Shown here piece by piece: positions 1 through 8,342 of a stretch of 64,000 nt of DNA (positions within the stretch are counted from its first letter, which is position 1; every line of letters starts with the position of its first letter). Source of the DNA: Candidatus Flexicrinis proximus. GTDB taxonomy: Bacteria; Chloroflexota; Anaerolineae; Aggregatilineales; Phototrophicaceae. The notes under the pieces are model-generated. The model did no database searches and was not told the origin of the DNA. It saw nothing but the letters and a program-made list of their open reading frames with translations. The DNA is taken from positions 186,001 through 250,000 of the forward strand of contig JADJQF010000015.1 in assembly GCA_016712885.1 (NCBI GenBank), in the 5' to 3' direction. A program made the translations under genes and the position numbers.

Positions 1-291
1 CGAGACCAGCACCAGCGGCAGCAGGATCGTGAACAGAAAGGGGATGGGGATGGTCAGCAGGACGAGGGCTGATCCCATCAGGAACCAGCGCACGATCGGT
101 TCAGCTTGCGGCGGCATGATGCGCCAGTACAGCCCCAGGTGGCGTTTGACAATCGGATGCCGGCGCCGACCCCAATGTGGCAGGGCTGCATCCAACTCGT
201 AAATGTCGTTTACAAACGCGCGCAGCAGCGCATCACGGTTGATTTGGGTGGCAGCCACAGGGTCGGTCTTCGTTGGGTCGTTCAAGGACAT
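1..291 (-). CDS. partial membrane protein, N-terminal 97 residues
   Basis: The reverse strand opens with ATG at 289-291 and reads without a stop to the window edge, so only the first 97 residues are visible. The first 75 or so are soluble and basic, with a WGRRRHP stretch. They are followed by a hydrophobic segment (about residues 73-97, rich in L, V, I and F, with PIPF) that looks like one or two membrane helices. I do not recognise the family. It reads the same way as the block of minus-strand genes to its right, whose nearest gene starts at 1124, so it could be the distal gene of that block. Confidence 0.6.
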   Translation of the reverse strand, partial: MSLNDPTKTDPVAATQINRDALLRAFVNDIYELDAALPHWGRRRHPIVKRHLGLYWRIMPPQAEPIVRWFLMGSALVLLTIPIPFLFTILLPLVLVS

Positions 292-341
292 CACTGTAGC
301 AGGTTGGCCGGACAGATAAAACGAACCTAATCAGAATCCAA

Positions 342-1124
342 CTAGGCGGGCGGGACGATCGGCAGGCGCATCACATCCCCGCTCAGGGTGCCGTATTGCG
401 TCGCCAGCCACCCCTCCATCCCGTCGATATCCGTCTTGATCCACAGGCCGTCCGGGGTACGCCCGAACGCGACGAGCATCGTGCCGCGCGGCAACCGCGC
501 CAGTTCCGGGAAGATCGCCCCGGGTCCTGCGCGGTACTTCATGTTGAACTCCAGCCGGAATTCGAGCAGCGGCGGCACATCGCCGCTGCCAGGGGTCCCG
601 TCCGCATAGGCCGAGTCCCAGTATACGCCGTTCGGGTCAATCGGGTTGGTCTGCGTGCAGTACAGGAAAATCGTGGCGAACTCGCCCTGCGCCTCGCACG
701 AGACGGATCGCGGGGTCCACTTGTTCAGTGTCGTCGCCCACGGGGACCACACCATCCCCTTCGCATAAGGGTTATCGCCGCCGTTCGGGTCGATTCCGAC
801 GCGCGCACCTGCGCCGGTCAGCCCTTCGACAAATGCCTGCGCGCCCGCCGCGAGCGGCGTCCCCGGCGTCACCGCGAAGCGCTGGAACAGCCATGCGGTG
901 AAAGTGCCATCGTCACAGTACATCTGATACGAGCGCGCGCCGCTCACCCGGCGGTTTCCGGCAGCGCCGGTTGGGATTCGGTTGATCCACCGCAGCGGCG
1001 AAAGACCGGTAAGCACGCCGCCGCCCCAGTCGCGCGGGACCCGGAACACGGAATATCCATCCGAGCTCGTCACGGCAGGAACGAACAGGGTATCCTCGAA
1101 CTCGGCGTTAAGCAGGAGATTCAT
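342..1124 (-). CDS. hypothetical protein with C-terminal SH3-like segment
   Basis: A 260-residue protein that I cannot assign to a named family. The frame is open further upstream, but the ATG at 1124 gives a natural N-terminus (MNLLLNAEFED) and the upstream extension is arginine-rich shadow sequence inside the oxidase gene. The N-terminal half has the NAEFE/W/G pattern of a jelly-roll or carbohydrate-binding-like beta sandwich. The last 50 residues (GTMLVAFGRTPDG then IDGMEGWLA) resemble a bacterial SH3 repeat. No signal peptide is evident. It overlaps the 3' end of the SolA-like gene by 17 bp, so the two are probably cotranscribed. Function unknown. Confidence 0.7.
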   Translation of the reverse strand: MNLLLNAEFEDTLFVPAVTSSDGYSVFRVPRDWGGGVLTGLSPLRWINRIPTGAAGNRRVSGARSYQMYCDDGTFTAWLFQRFAVTPGTPLAAGAQAFVEGLTGAGARVGIDPNGGDNPYAKGMVWSPWATTLNKWTPRSVSCEAQGEFATIFLYCTQTNPIDPNGVYWDSAYADGTPGSGDVPPLLEFRLEFNMKYRAGPGAIFPELARLPRGTMLVAFGRTPDGLWIKTDIDGMEGWLATQYGTLSGDVMRLPIVPPA

Positions 1125-2265
1125 GGGCAGCAAACCGGGCCTGTGAAAAGAGCGAAAGGTCAAACCTGGATCGACCGGTGAGCGACAAATCCGCCAGGAT
1201 CTCACCGATCAAAGTCGAGAACTTGAAGCCGTGACCACTGCACGGAGTCGCGAAGACCACGTTTCGCAGTTCAGGGTGAGTATCGATCACAAAGTGGCGG
1301 TCGGGCGTCATCGTATACAGGCAGACGTGCGTCGCGGCGTGTTCGGCCTCCGCCACGCCCGGCAGCATGCCGCGGAAGAATGGCCGCAGTTTTTCCGGCG
1401 CATCCGCATCCGGCGTGCGTTTGACGGAATCCGCGTCAGGCACGTCCTGCCCACCGTGATAAGCAAATTTCACGCCGGCGCCGTCGTAGTCCGGCAGGCT
1501 GTACGGCACGTGCTCGTACTCGTCATACAGGTGCGAAAGGAAAATCGGGAAGCGGTCTGGCCGGTAATCGGCCGGATGCGCGGTCCGGAAGAAGCAGTAT
1601 TGGACGCGCTGCACGGTCAGCGGCAGATGCAGGCCCAGCGGCGCCAGCGCCCGGTTGGTCCACGCCCCAGCCGTTATGACCAGCCGCTCGGCCCTGAAAT
1701 CGCCTTTTGCGGTATGCACAGTGACCGAGGACGGCGTCGCGTCGATACCGCTGACTCGCGCCTGGCTGACGACCACTGCACCGTGGTTCTGCGCCAAGCG
1801 GACATGGGTCCGGACGCACGCCGATGCATTCAGCAGTCCGTAGTCGGCCTGATATACCACCACCATGTCGTCGTCGAAGTGAAACTGCGGAAACCGCTTC
1901 ATCGCGTCCGCCGGCGCCATCCGTTCGACCGGGATGTTGTGCTGCGCGGCGGACGCCAGGGTTTGCTGCAGCGACACATCGGTCGCGCGGCCAAAATCCA
2001 GCCCGCCGATGATATGCATCAGTTTTTCGCCCGACGCGTCTTCCAGCGCGCGCCACATCGGATAGGCGGCCTTGGCCAGTTCGACATAGTACGGGTGGTC
2101 GTACATATAGCGGATAATACGCGAATTCCCGCCGCTGCTCCCGTTTGGATGATCGATGTCAAATTGCTCCAGCAGCAGGACACGCTGGCCGGATTTGGCA
2201 AGATAGTACGCTGCCGCGCTGCCCATGCCGCCTGCGCCGAGTACGATCACGTCGAAATTTGTCAT
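1108..2265 (-). CDS. solA: FAD-dependent amine oxidase, N-methyltryptophan/sarcosine oxidase family
   Basis: A 385-residue flavoprotein of the monomeric sarcosine oxidase/N-methyl-L-tryptophan oxidase (MTOX) family, close to the usual length. The N-terminus has the Rossmann dinucleotide fold (VIVLGAGGMGS, residues 7-17). It continues with the family motif around NSRIIRYMYDHPYY, and the C-terminal FAD loop CSGHGFKFS is present. The segment VCLYTMTPDRHFVID contains the cysteine that in this family forms the covalent 8-alpha-S-cysteinyl flavin link. The likely reaction is oxidative demethylation or deamination of a small N-methylated amine, giving aldehyde or formaldehyde and H2O2. The exact substrate cannot be read from sequence, so the symbol is tentative. 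Confidence 0.88.
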   Translation of the reverse strand: MTNFDVIVLGAGGMGSAAAYYLAKSGQRVLLLEQFDIDHPNGSSGGNSRIIRYMYDHPYYVELAKAAYPMWRALEDASGEKLMHIIGGLDFGRATDVSLQQTLASAAQHNIPVERMAPADAMKRFPQFHFDDDMVVVYQADYGLLNASACVRTHVRLAQNHGAVVVSQARVSGIDATPSSVTVHTAKGDFRAERLVITAGAWTNRALAPLGLHLPLTVQRVQYCFFRTAHPADYRPDRFPIFLSHLYDEYEHVPYSLPDYDGAGVKFAYHGGQDVPDADSVKRTPDADAPEKLRPFFRGMLPGVAEAEHAATHVCLYTMTPDRHFVIDTHPELRNVVFATPCSGHGFKFSTLIGEILADLSLTGRSRFDLSLFSQARFAAHESPA

Positions 2266-2323
2266 AGAAAGCCCGAATCTAAAGCGTCGCAGCGCAGATT
2301 GTAGCGAATCGCGCCATTATCTT

Positions 2324-3712
2324 CTACTCAGCTTCAGGGTCCGCAATCAGGATGTCACGGACGCCGATGCGATTGTTTGCCACGGCCACGCCCTCGTGGA
2401 TCAGCCCCGCCCAGCACTGCTGCGGATTGGTGGACTTCACCACGTCGGTCATGCGGATCGCGCCCCAGACGACGCTGCGCTGCCCCGGCTCCAAAAAGTA
2501 GTAGACGTTATCCGTGGCCGCATCCGTGACCGTGGTCAGGTCGTCGAACGCCCCCACCGCCCAGCGGTACGGGTAGCTCTCTTCACTGGTCTCGCACTGG
2601 ATGCCGACGCGCCACACGCCGTCCTGTTCAATCGCGCCCAATGCGGCCGGAACCTGAGTCTGTTGATATACCGTGCCGGGCGGAGGGCCATCGGTACGGA
2701 TCGGGCTGCTGCCATAGTTTTCGACGACCAGCTTGAAGATCAACAAGTCCCCGACCGGCACGACTACCTGCCCCAGCCGGTTGTCATCGGGATTGTCAGG
2801 CACTTCAATCAGCGCGCCAGGTGCGTCGCGGTCACTGAAGTAAGCCGGGTCGTAAGGCTCAGTCGCGAACACCACATCGGCGCCGCTGCCCTGCCCCAGC
2901 ACGCCGGCGCGTGGCTTTCCGCCATCGCGGATGGTGAGCTGGCCGCGGACGCTGACACGCTGGCCGACCGCATCCTGCACCTCAATCACCACTGTGTATT
3001 CGCCATCGGGCGGGGGGTCGGCGCCGATGTCTACGCCGCCTTCATAGTCGAACTCTTGCCAGCCCACTTCGCCGGCCCGGTTCTCAAGTTCGCGCGGCGA
3101 AAGGTAGTAGCGCTCGCCGATCTCGTCGATCAGATAGCCGGTCACAGACGCTTCTTTGGTCAGGTAGGCGTTGATCGCCACGCGGTCGGCGATCCCGTCT
3201 TGATTCGGCGTGAAGACATGCGGCGACACGCTGAACCCTGTCAACTGCGGAAGTTCGGCGTCGGCCTCGGAAACGCGCAATACGCCTTCCAGTTGTCCGC
3301 TTTCTTGGCCTTCGACCGCCGTAACGCTGAACGTCCAGGCATAGTCACCGTCGGGGATCAAACGCCGCTCGATCTCTGACTCGAAATTTTCGTCAGGCAG
3401 TACATAACCGTCCACGACGCCGCTGAACGCGACGGCAAATTCACCCGCCGGCGTGCGTTGGGCCGTACGAATCGAGTAGGTTGCGCCCGCCGCATCCGTC
3501 AGGCTGAGCGTGACAAACGCCGGACGCGCCAGTTCGAAGGCAAAACGCGCCACATCGGCGTCACCATCGGCATTGGGGGTAAAACCTTCGCGGTCGAACC
3601 CGGCACTCACCAGCAGCGGCCGTGACGGGGTCAGGAGCTGCACCCCCAGTACGAGCACGCCGAAGGCCACCACAATCGCCGAGACGGCGATGATCGAAGG
3701 AGAAATACGCAT
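2324..3712 (-). CDS. membrane-anchored protein with two FlgD/CHU_C-like Ig domains
   Basis: A 462-residue protein with an N-terminal signal anchor (about residues 3-27). Two copies of the FTPNxDGxxD signature follow (near residues 47-56 and 168-178 of the mature region). This signature begins FlgD-like or gliding-motility-type Ig domains and probably binds calcium; each copy is followed by a PDGxYxWxF or DGEYTVVIE strand pair. The C-terminal third (Cys near ETSEE and near QQCWAGLI) looks like a further beta domain. The start was put at ATG 3712 because AAGGGTGAG lies just upstream of it; a GTG three codons earlier also fits. Probably an extracytoplasmic surface or adhesion protein; no enzyme motif seen. 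Confidence 0.7.
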   Translation of the reverse strand: MRISPSIIAVSAIVVAFGVLVLGVQLLTPSRPLLVSAGFDREGFTPNADGDADVARFAFELARPAFVTLSLTDAAGATYSIRTAQRTPAGEFAVAFSGVVDGYVLPDENFESEIERRLIPDGDYAWTFSVTAVEGQESGQLEGVLRVSEADAELPQLTGFSVSPHVFTPNQDGIADRVAINAYLTKEASVTGYLIDEIGERYYLSPRELENRAGEVGWQEFDYEGGVDIGADPPPDGEYTVVIEVQDAVGQRVSVRGQLTIRDGGKPRAGVLGQGSGADVVFATEPYDPAYFSDRDAPGALIEVPDNPDDNRLGQVVVPVGDLLIFKLVVENYGSSPIRTDGPPPGTVYQQTQVPAALGAIEQDGVWRVGIQCETSEESYPYRWAVGAFDDLTTVTDAATDNVYYFLEPGQRSVVWGAIRMTDVVKSTNPQQCWAGLIHEGVAVANNRIGVRDILIADPEAE

Positions 3713-3762
3713 AGGTCTCACCCTTCAGTCTGCACGAGAGAACACCAGTCCGCCCCGCACTC

Positions 3763-4731
3763 TTAAGGCGTCGCGGTCGCCCCTGCCGCATCTGTGGTCT
3801 GTGCCGTCGGCTCGGCTGTAGGCGCTGACGTCGCTTCTTCAGTAGGCGCCGCCGTAGGCTCAAGGGTCGGCTCACTGGTGGCTTCGGCTGCTGATGTCGG
3901 CTCTAGTGTCGCCTCGGCTTCGGTCGCTGGTTCAGCGGTCGGCTGGCTGTCGCCCCCTGTCCGGAAGTCAATCGCGCCGTCAATTGCTCTATTGATGTCG
4001 ATGATGTCGATAGAAGGAGCGCCTTCGGCATTGGTCACCGCGACGTCGTTCACGAACACCGACGGCGGAACCAGCGTCGCGTCGCGACCGCCTGCATCGG
4101 CCAGCGCCTGCTCGAAGACCGCATTCTCAGGCGCCGCGCTCCGGCACTGGTCAAACAGCGCCTTATCCAGCCCAAGGTTTACCGCGCCGGTCGTCAGGCG
4201 GTTATCGGCAAATGCGCCGGTGCCGTACAGCCCCGTCCAGCTAACCAGCGCGTCGGCATACTGGAAGAACTTGCCCTGACGGGCCGCGCACAGCGCCGAG
4301 CGGGTCGCGCCGTTAAAATTCGACACCGATCCGGCGCGGACCGGCATATAGGTGAGCGAAATGTCGCCGGCTTCAACCCGAGTGAGCAGGTCCGGCAGCA
4401 CATCCGTGTGGAAGGCGTCGCAGTCGGTGCAGCCAAACGAGGTAAACAGCGACACGCGTATACCGTCCAGGCTGCCGATGCGCGGATAGCCTTTGTCGGT
4501 CACTGACTGCGGAATGCTGTCGTAGCGCGATACCGTTTCCGGGATAGGCGCGTCGGCAGGAGTATTGCTGGCGATGAATACCACGAACGCGATCAGTACG
4601 ATCGAAGCCACGCCGATCACCGTGCCGATGATCCGCCGGCGGCGCTGTTCGGTTAGACGTTCCTTCTGCCGCTGTTCGGTACGCGTCAGTTTGGTATTGC
4701 CTGCGCGCTGCGGGGTCTTTTCCTTCGCCAT
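3763..4731 (-). CDS. membrane-anchored DsbA-like thioredoxin-fold protein
   Basis: A 322-residue protein with three parts. The first is a charged cytoplasmic N-terminus. Next is one membrane helix (about 34-54). The rest is an extracytoplasmic DsbA-type thioredoxin fold. The active site is C101-T-D-C104 in FTSFGCTDCDAFH, and the cis-proline region is the VPPSVFVND segment. Such proteins oxidise or isomerise disulfides in secreted proteins. The last 75 residues are a low-complexity tail of Thr, Pro, Ala and Glu, probably a flexible cell-wall spacer. The ATG at 4731 is preceded by GGGAGGACAC. It lies 9 bp after the nusB stop on the same strand. Confidence 0.85.
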   Translation of the reverse strand: MAKEKTPQRAGNTKLTRTEQRQKERLTEQRRRRIIGTVIGVASIVLIAFVVFIASNTPADAPIPETVSRYDSIPQSVTDKGYPRIGSLDGIRVSLFTSFGCTDCDAFHTDVLPDLLTRVEAGDISLTYMPVRAGSVSNFNGATRSALCAARQGKFFQYADALVSWTGLYGTGAFADNRLTTGAVNLGLDKALFDQCRSAAPENAVFEQALADAGGRDATLVPPSVFVNDVAVTNAEGAPSIDIIDINRAIDGAIDFRTGGDSQPTAEPATEAEATLEPTSAAEATSEPTLEPTAAPTEEATSAPTAEPTAQTTDAAGATATP

Positions 4732-4740
4732 GTGTCCTCC

Positions 4741-5277
4741 CTATTCGGCCTGCGGGGCGACGTAAGCCGCCTTCAGGCGCGCGATGACATCCGTGTCTTC
4801 CATCAGGTTTCCCAAAACGCCGTTGACGAACCGCGGCGATGCGTCCGCCCCGAATGACTTCGCCAGGCTGACCGCTTCGTCGATCGCCACGCCCATCGGC
4901 ACCAGCTGCGCCAGCGCATATTCGAAGATGGCAATCCGCAGGATATTGCGGTCTACAACCGCCAGATGCTTTACCGGAAATTCCGGCGCGAACGGTTGTA
5001 CGGCTTCGTCGATCGCGGCGCTGTTATTCACGACGCCGGCCACCAGCATTTCCATGTGGCGGACAATCGACATCTCCGGCATTTCCTGATATGCGCTCAT
5101 CAACTGCTGCACCACCGTGCTGGCCGGGTGGCCGGTGATGTCGATTTCATAGAGGGCCTGCAGCGCGAGCTGCCGGGAGAGACTGTTCTGATGATTGGTC
5201 GGTTCGTGGGGGATTTCCTCAACGCTGACTTCATCGCCGGGCTCGAGTTCGCCCAGATCCGGGACGGGCAGCGGCAT
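4741..5277 (-). CDS. nusB: transcription antitermination factor NusB
   Basis: A 178-residue protein with a 30-residue acidic N-terminal extension, followed by the all-helical NusB fold. Recognisable features are the first helix SRQLALQALYEID, the central HLAVVDRNILRIAIFEY helix and the C-terminal GVAIDEAVSLAKSFGADAS-PRFVNGVLGN signature. NusB binds boxA RNA with NusE (S10) in rRNA antitermination. The ATG at 5277 has AGGAAA about 8 nt upstream. It is the promoter-proximal gene of the minus-strand run that continues into the DsbA-like protein. Confidence 0.93.
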   Translation of the reverse strand: MPLPVPDLGELEPGDEVSVEEIPHEPTNHQNSLSRQLALQALYEIDITGHPASTVVQQLMSAYQEMPEMSIVRHMEMLVAGVVNNSAAIDEAVQPFAPEFPVKHLAVVDRNILRIAIFEYALAQLVPMGVAIDEAVSLAKSFGADASPRFVNGVLGNLMEDTDVIARLKAAYVAPQAE

Positions 5278-5429
5278 AGACGTTTTCCTGTACCTGTTAT
5301 TCCGATTTACGGGCGGTAAGTCTACAGCATCGGGGCATGCTTGCCTATAGGGGTTTCGGTCTACGCACAGTTCACCGCAACAGAATCCGCGGACGAATTC
5401 GCGTTATTCAACGGTTTCAACAACATGCT

Positions 5430-5461
5430 TTGACCCCATAGATGGACTCAAATTGTATATA
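5430..5461 (+). promoter_or_regulatory. candidate sigma70-type promoter
   Basis: TTGACC at 5430-5435 matches the -35 consensus at five of six positions. The -10 is less clear: TATATA at 5456-5461 is the best match but gives a 20-bp spacer, and a weaker TTGTAT sits at 17 bp. Transcription from here would produce a leader of about 160 nt before the hydrolase gene. Confidence 0.35.
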
Positions 5462-5574
5462 CGGTATCCAAAGGTCCGTCGTACACTCAAGCTAGCATGT
5501 GAAATTCTGAACAGCCGGTTGGGAGTCTGGGACTCTATGCTCTCGGCGATGTTCTTAAAGAAGTGGTCGTGTGT

Positions 5575-5610
5575 GGGCGTCCCGCGTTGCGAGAGGGACG
5601 CCCTTTTGTT
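5575..5610 (+). terminator. intrinsic terminator or attenuator hairpin
   Basis: GGGCGTCCC (5575-5583) pairs perfectly with GGGACGCCC (5595-5603) across an 11-nt loop and is followed at once by TTTTGTTT. It lies between the candidate promoter and the hydrolase start, so it either ends a small RNA or attenuates hydrolase transcription. The hydrolase ribosome-binding site (TAAGGAG) starts 12 bp after it. Confidence 0.7.
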
Positions 5611-5629
5611 TCTCGTAAGGAGTGAATGT

Positions 5630-6853
5630 ATGAAGGTTAGGCTTGCTCTCCCCATTCTGATGCTCTTAATCGTTTTCTCAATGGTTGCGCCCTTGAGCGC
5701 ACAAGATGCACCCGTACCGCCAGCGGTAGGTGCGCGCCCCGATGCACCGACTTATGCCCTGCACGGCCCCTACTGGGTCGGTACGCAAACCATCGAAGTC
5801 GGCGCAGGGACGGATGAAGCCCACCGCTTTGTCATCTGGTATCCTGCCTTGAACCCGGAAGGACTGGAGGAATCAGTCGTTTACACGATGTCCGAGAGCC
5901 ACATCCTTCGGTTCATGCTGCCTGAGACCGAACCGTTCACAGTGCTTGGGCACGCTCTGCAGGACGCCGTTCCCGATCTCTCCGGTGGGCCATACCCGCT
6001 GGTCATCAATTCGCATGGGTTTACCGCCCAGATGTGGCAGGTGTATCTCGGTGAGCACCTCGCATCGTACGGGTTCGTCGTGATTGCCACCGAGCACGCC
6101 AACGACTCGTGGGACAATCCGTATACCGGCACGGCCATTCGCATGCTTGAGGTCAAGCGCGCAATCGTGGACGCCGAGACTCTGACGGCGGAAGGCGCGG
6201 CACTGGCAGGCATGATCGATGTCGAACGCATCGCTATGAGTGGACACTCGTCAGGCGGGATGACCGTCTATGGTGCAGCCGGCGCACCGGTCGACTGGAC
6301 AGGCGCCGAGGAATACTGCGCGGCCGTGCCGGACGATCCAACCTGCACTGACCTTGAGAAGCAGCATCAGGAATTCATCGAAGTCCTGGGAACGACCGTC
6401 GGGGCGGATGGACTGCTGCCAGTGGTCTGGGACGATCGGATCGACGCGATCATCCCAATGGCAGGGTCAACTGAGCTGCACGGCGAGCGTGGCCTGCCAG
6501 CCATCACCGTGCCCATGATGGCGCTGTTCGGAACCAATGATCCCGCCGCGCCCTGGATGTATCCCGCCTACGAATTCGTCGGAAGTGCGCTGAAAGCCCA
6601 GGTCCTCTTCGAGAACGGCGGACACGGTCTGTTCTATAACCAGTGTGACGCATTCGATTATATCCTCAAATACGATCTCTTCTGGGGGTGCTCGGACGCA
6701 GTCTGGGATATCGCCAGAGCCCAGGACGTAAGTAATTACTTCATCACCGCCTTCCTGCTCGACGTACTCAAGGGTGATGTCGACGCCCACGCCGCCCTGT
6801 CGCCGGATGCGGTCAGCTTCCCCGGCATCATCTACAAAGCAGAGGGATTCTAA
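5630..6853 (+). CDS. secreted alpha/beta hydrolase (PAF-acetylhydrolase/chlorophyllase-like)
   Basis: A 407-residue exported hydrolase. The ATG at 5630 has TAAGGAG 8 nt upstream and starts a clear signal peptide ending LSAQ-DAP; the longer in-frame extension would bury the terminator hairpin. The nucleophile elbow is SGHSSGG with Ser207. A DPAAPW segment and a C-terminal NGGHGLF supply the probable acid and histidine of the triad. The YPLVINSHG strand is typical of dienelactone-hydrolase-like folds. Cysteines in the second half suggest extracytoplasmic disulfides. The next gene is a close paralogue with the same start and end motifs, so this is a tandem duplication. Substrate unknown; probably an esterase or lipase. 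Confidence 0.82.
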   Translation: MKVRLALPILMLLIVFSMVAPLSAQDAPVPPAVGARPDAPTYALHGPYWVGTQTIEVGAGTDEAHRFVIWYPALNPEGLEESVVYTMSESHILRFMLPETEPFTVLGHALQDAVPDLSGGPYPLVINSHGFTAQMWQVYLGEHLASYGFVVIATEHANDSWDNPYTGTAIRMLEVKRAIVDAETLTAEGAALAGMIDVERIAMSGHSSGGMTVYGAAGAPVDWTGAEEYCAAVPDDPTCTDLEKQHQEFIEVLGTTVGADGLLPVVWDDRIDAIIPMAGSTELHGERGLPAITVPMMALFGTNDPAAPWMYPAYEFVGSALKAQVLFENGGHGLFYNQCDAFDYILKYDLFWGCSDAVWDIARAQDVSNYFITAFLLDVLKGDVDAHAALSPDAVSFPGIIYKAEGF

Positions 6854-6949
6854 GAATCAGAAACGTGCGGAAGGGCGATTGGTTCACTTCCGCCGTCTTT
6901 CACGGCCACTTCGGCGTTGAATTGTTGAGTCGAGAAAGGAAGGCATTTC

Positions 6950-8223
6950 ATGATCTTCCATATTGGGCAGAGAACTCGTCTGACGCTCGTTCTCTGTCTG
7001 CTAGCGCTCGTGATTGGAGTTGTTCCAACAATCGCACAGGACACGCCGCTCCCTACGGCAGTCGGTGCGCGTCCGGATGCCCCAAGCTACGCCCTGCACG
7101 GCCCCTACTGGGTCGGCACGCAGGAATTCGTTGTTGAGCCAGACTCTGACCGCCCGCTTGACATCACCGTCTGGTATCCCGCGCTCAATCCTGAAAGTCT
7201 GGAGGAATCGGTCGTCTACAATCTAAAGCGAGTCAATCTGCTTGTCGACATCACTGTACCTGGCACTCAGCTTATTTCCATCGGTCACGCACTCGCCGGT
7301 GCGGCACCGGACCCCGCAGGTGGCCCCTACCCTGTCGTGATCTGGTCGCATGGCTACAGCGCGTGGCGTCAGGGCTACAGCTACCTCCCAGAACACCTCG
7401 CATCATGGGGATTCATTGTCATCGCGCCGGAGCATCTGGACGAAATTCCCAGCGGCGGCATTGAGATGCATTATTCGAACTTCTTCACTCGCCCGCTCGA
7501 CATTGATCGCGCACTCGCCTATGCCGAGGCTAACCTTAATGCGTCGGGTGAAATGGCGGGGTTGATCGACCTCGAACACGTCGCGGTTTCCGGCCATTCG
7601 TTCGGCGGTTGGACAGCGGTGGTCGAAGGCGGGGCGCAGATCGACACGCAAGCCTGGATCGAATGGTGCTCTGCTACGCCTGGCGCAGACGAGATCGAAG
7701 ATTGTCAGATGCTCCGCTGCTTGATGACATGGCAGCCTTGCGCGGTCTGGACACTGCCCCTGAGGGGTTGTGGCCTCCGATGAACAACCTTCGCGTTGAT
7801 GCAATCGTTTTGAACGCCAGCGGCCTGACGTGGCAGTTTGGTGATGCAGGATTGGCCGCTGTACAGGTCCCAGCATTGGCGATCTTTGGCGACGCTGATA
7901 CCACGGTTGGGGATCCGATGTTGGGCGCGCGCGGGGCCTATCTGGGATTCTCAAGCCCGCAAAAAGCCCTGGTGCAGTTTCAAAACGCTGATCACGCCAT
8001 CTTTATCGATAAGTGTTCTGCAATGCCGTGGATGTCGGAAATGGGACTCGACTTCCTTTGCAGCGATCCCGTGTGGGACATGGATCGCGCCCACGATCTG
8101 ATTAATCACTTTACGACTGCCTTCCTGCTCGACGTCCTCAAGGGTGACGTGGAAGCCCACGCGGCCCTGTCGCCGGATGCGGTCAGCTTCCCCGGCATCG
8201 TCTACGAGGCCGAAGGCTTCTAG
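6950..8223 (+). pseudogene. secreted alpha/beta hydrolase paralogue, frameshifted
   Basis: A paralogue of the preceding gene, sharing the post-signal segment VGARPDAP.YALHGPYWVG and the C-terminal LLDVLKGDVEAHAALSP. It starts at ATG 6950 after AAAGGAAGG and a signal peptide. The catalytic elbow GHSFGG is in the first frame. The first frame ends at 7783, but homology moves to another frame at about 7705-7722 and continues to 8223 (NASGLTWQF, DADTTVG, NADHAIF). A single-base deletion explains the shift. Both halves stay well conserved with no other damage, so a sequencing indel or a very recent mutation is likely. If repaired it would be about 424 residues. Confidence 0.8.
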
Positions 8224-8342
8224 CGACCTGAAATCAGGTGGGCATGCCTGACCACCCCAGCCTGACCTCTCCTGTTTGACGCCGGCGCGGCACGATCAGC
8301 GATGACTGTGCTGCGCTGGGCTGTGTTTCCGGGTATTTGCTA

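Larger units (their letters stand above)
5278..5629. other. 352-bp divergent intergenic region with a possible leader RNA
   Basis: This interval separates nusB (minus) from the secreted hydrolase (plus). It contains a promoter-like pair near 5430-5461 and a small hairpin at about 5523-5535 (GAGTC, loop TGG, GACTC). A strong terminator-like hairpin at 5575-5610 comes next, 20 bp before the hydrolase start. No coding potential was found on either strand that I would trust. Confidence 0.5.

Noticed and set aside
8224..8342. Terminator in the CCTGAAATCAGG region after the second hydrolase
   Set aside because: Short stems without a following T-run; not convincing.
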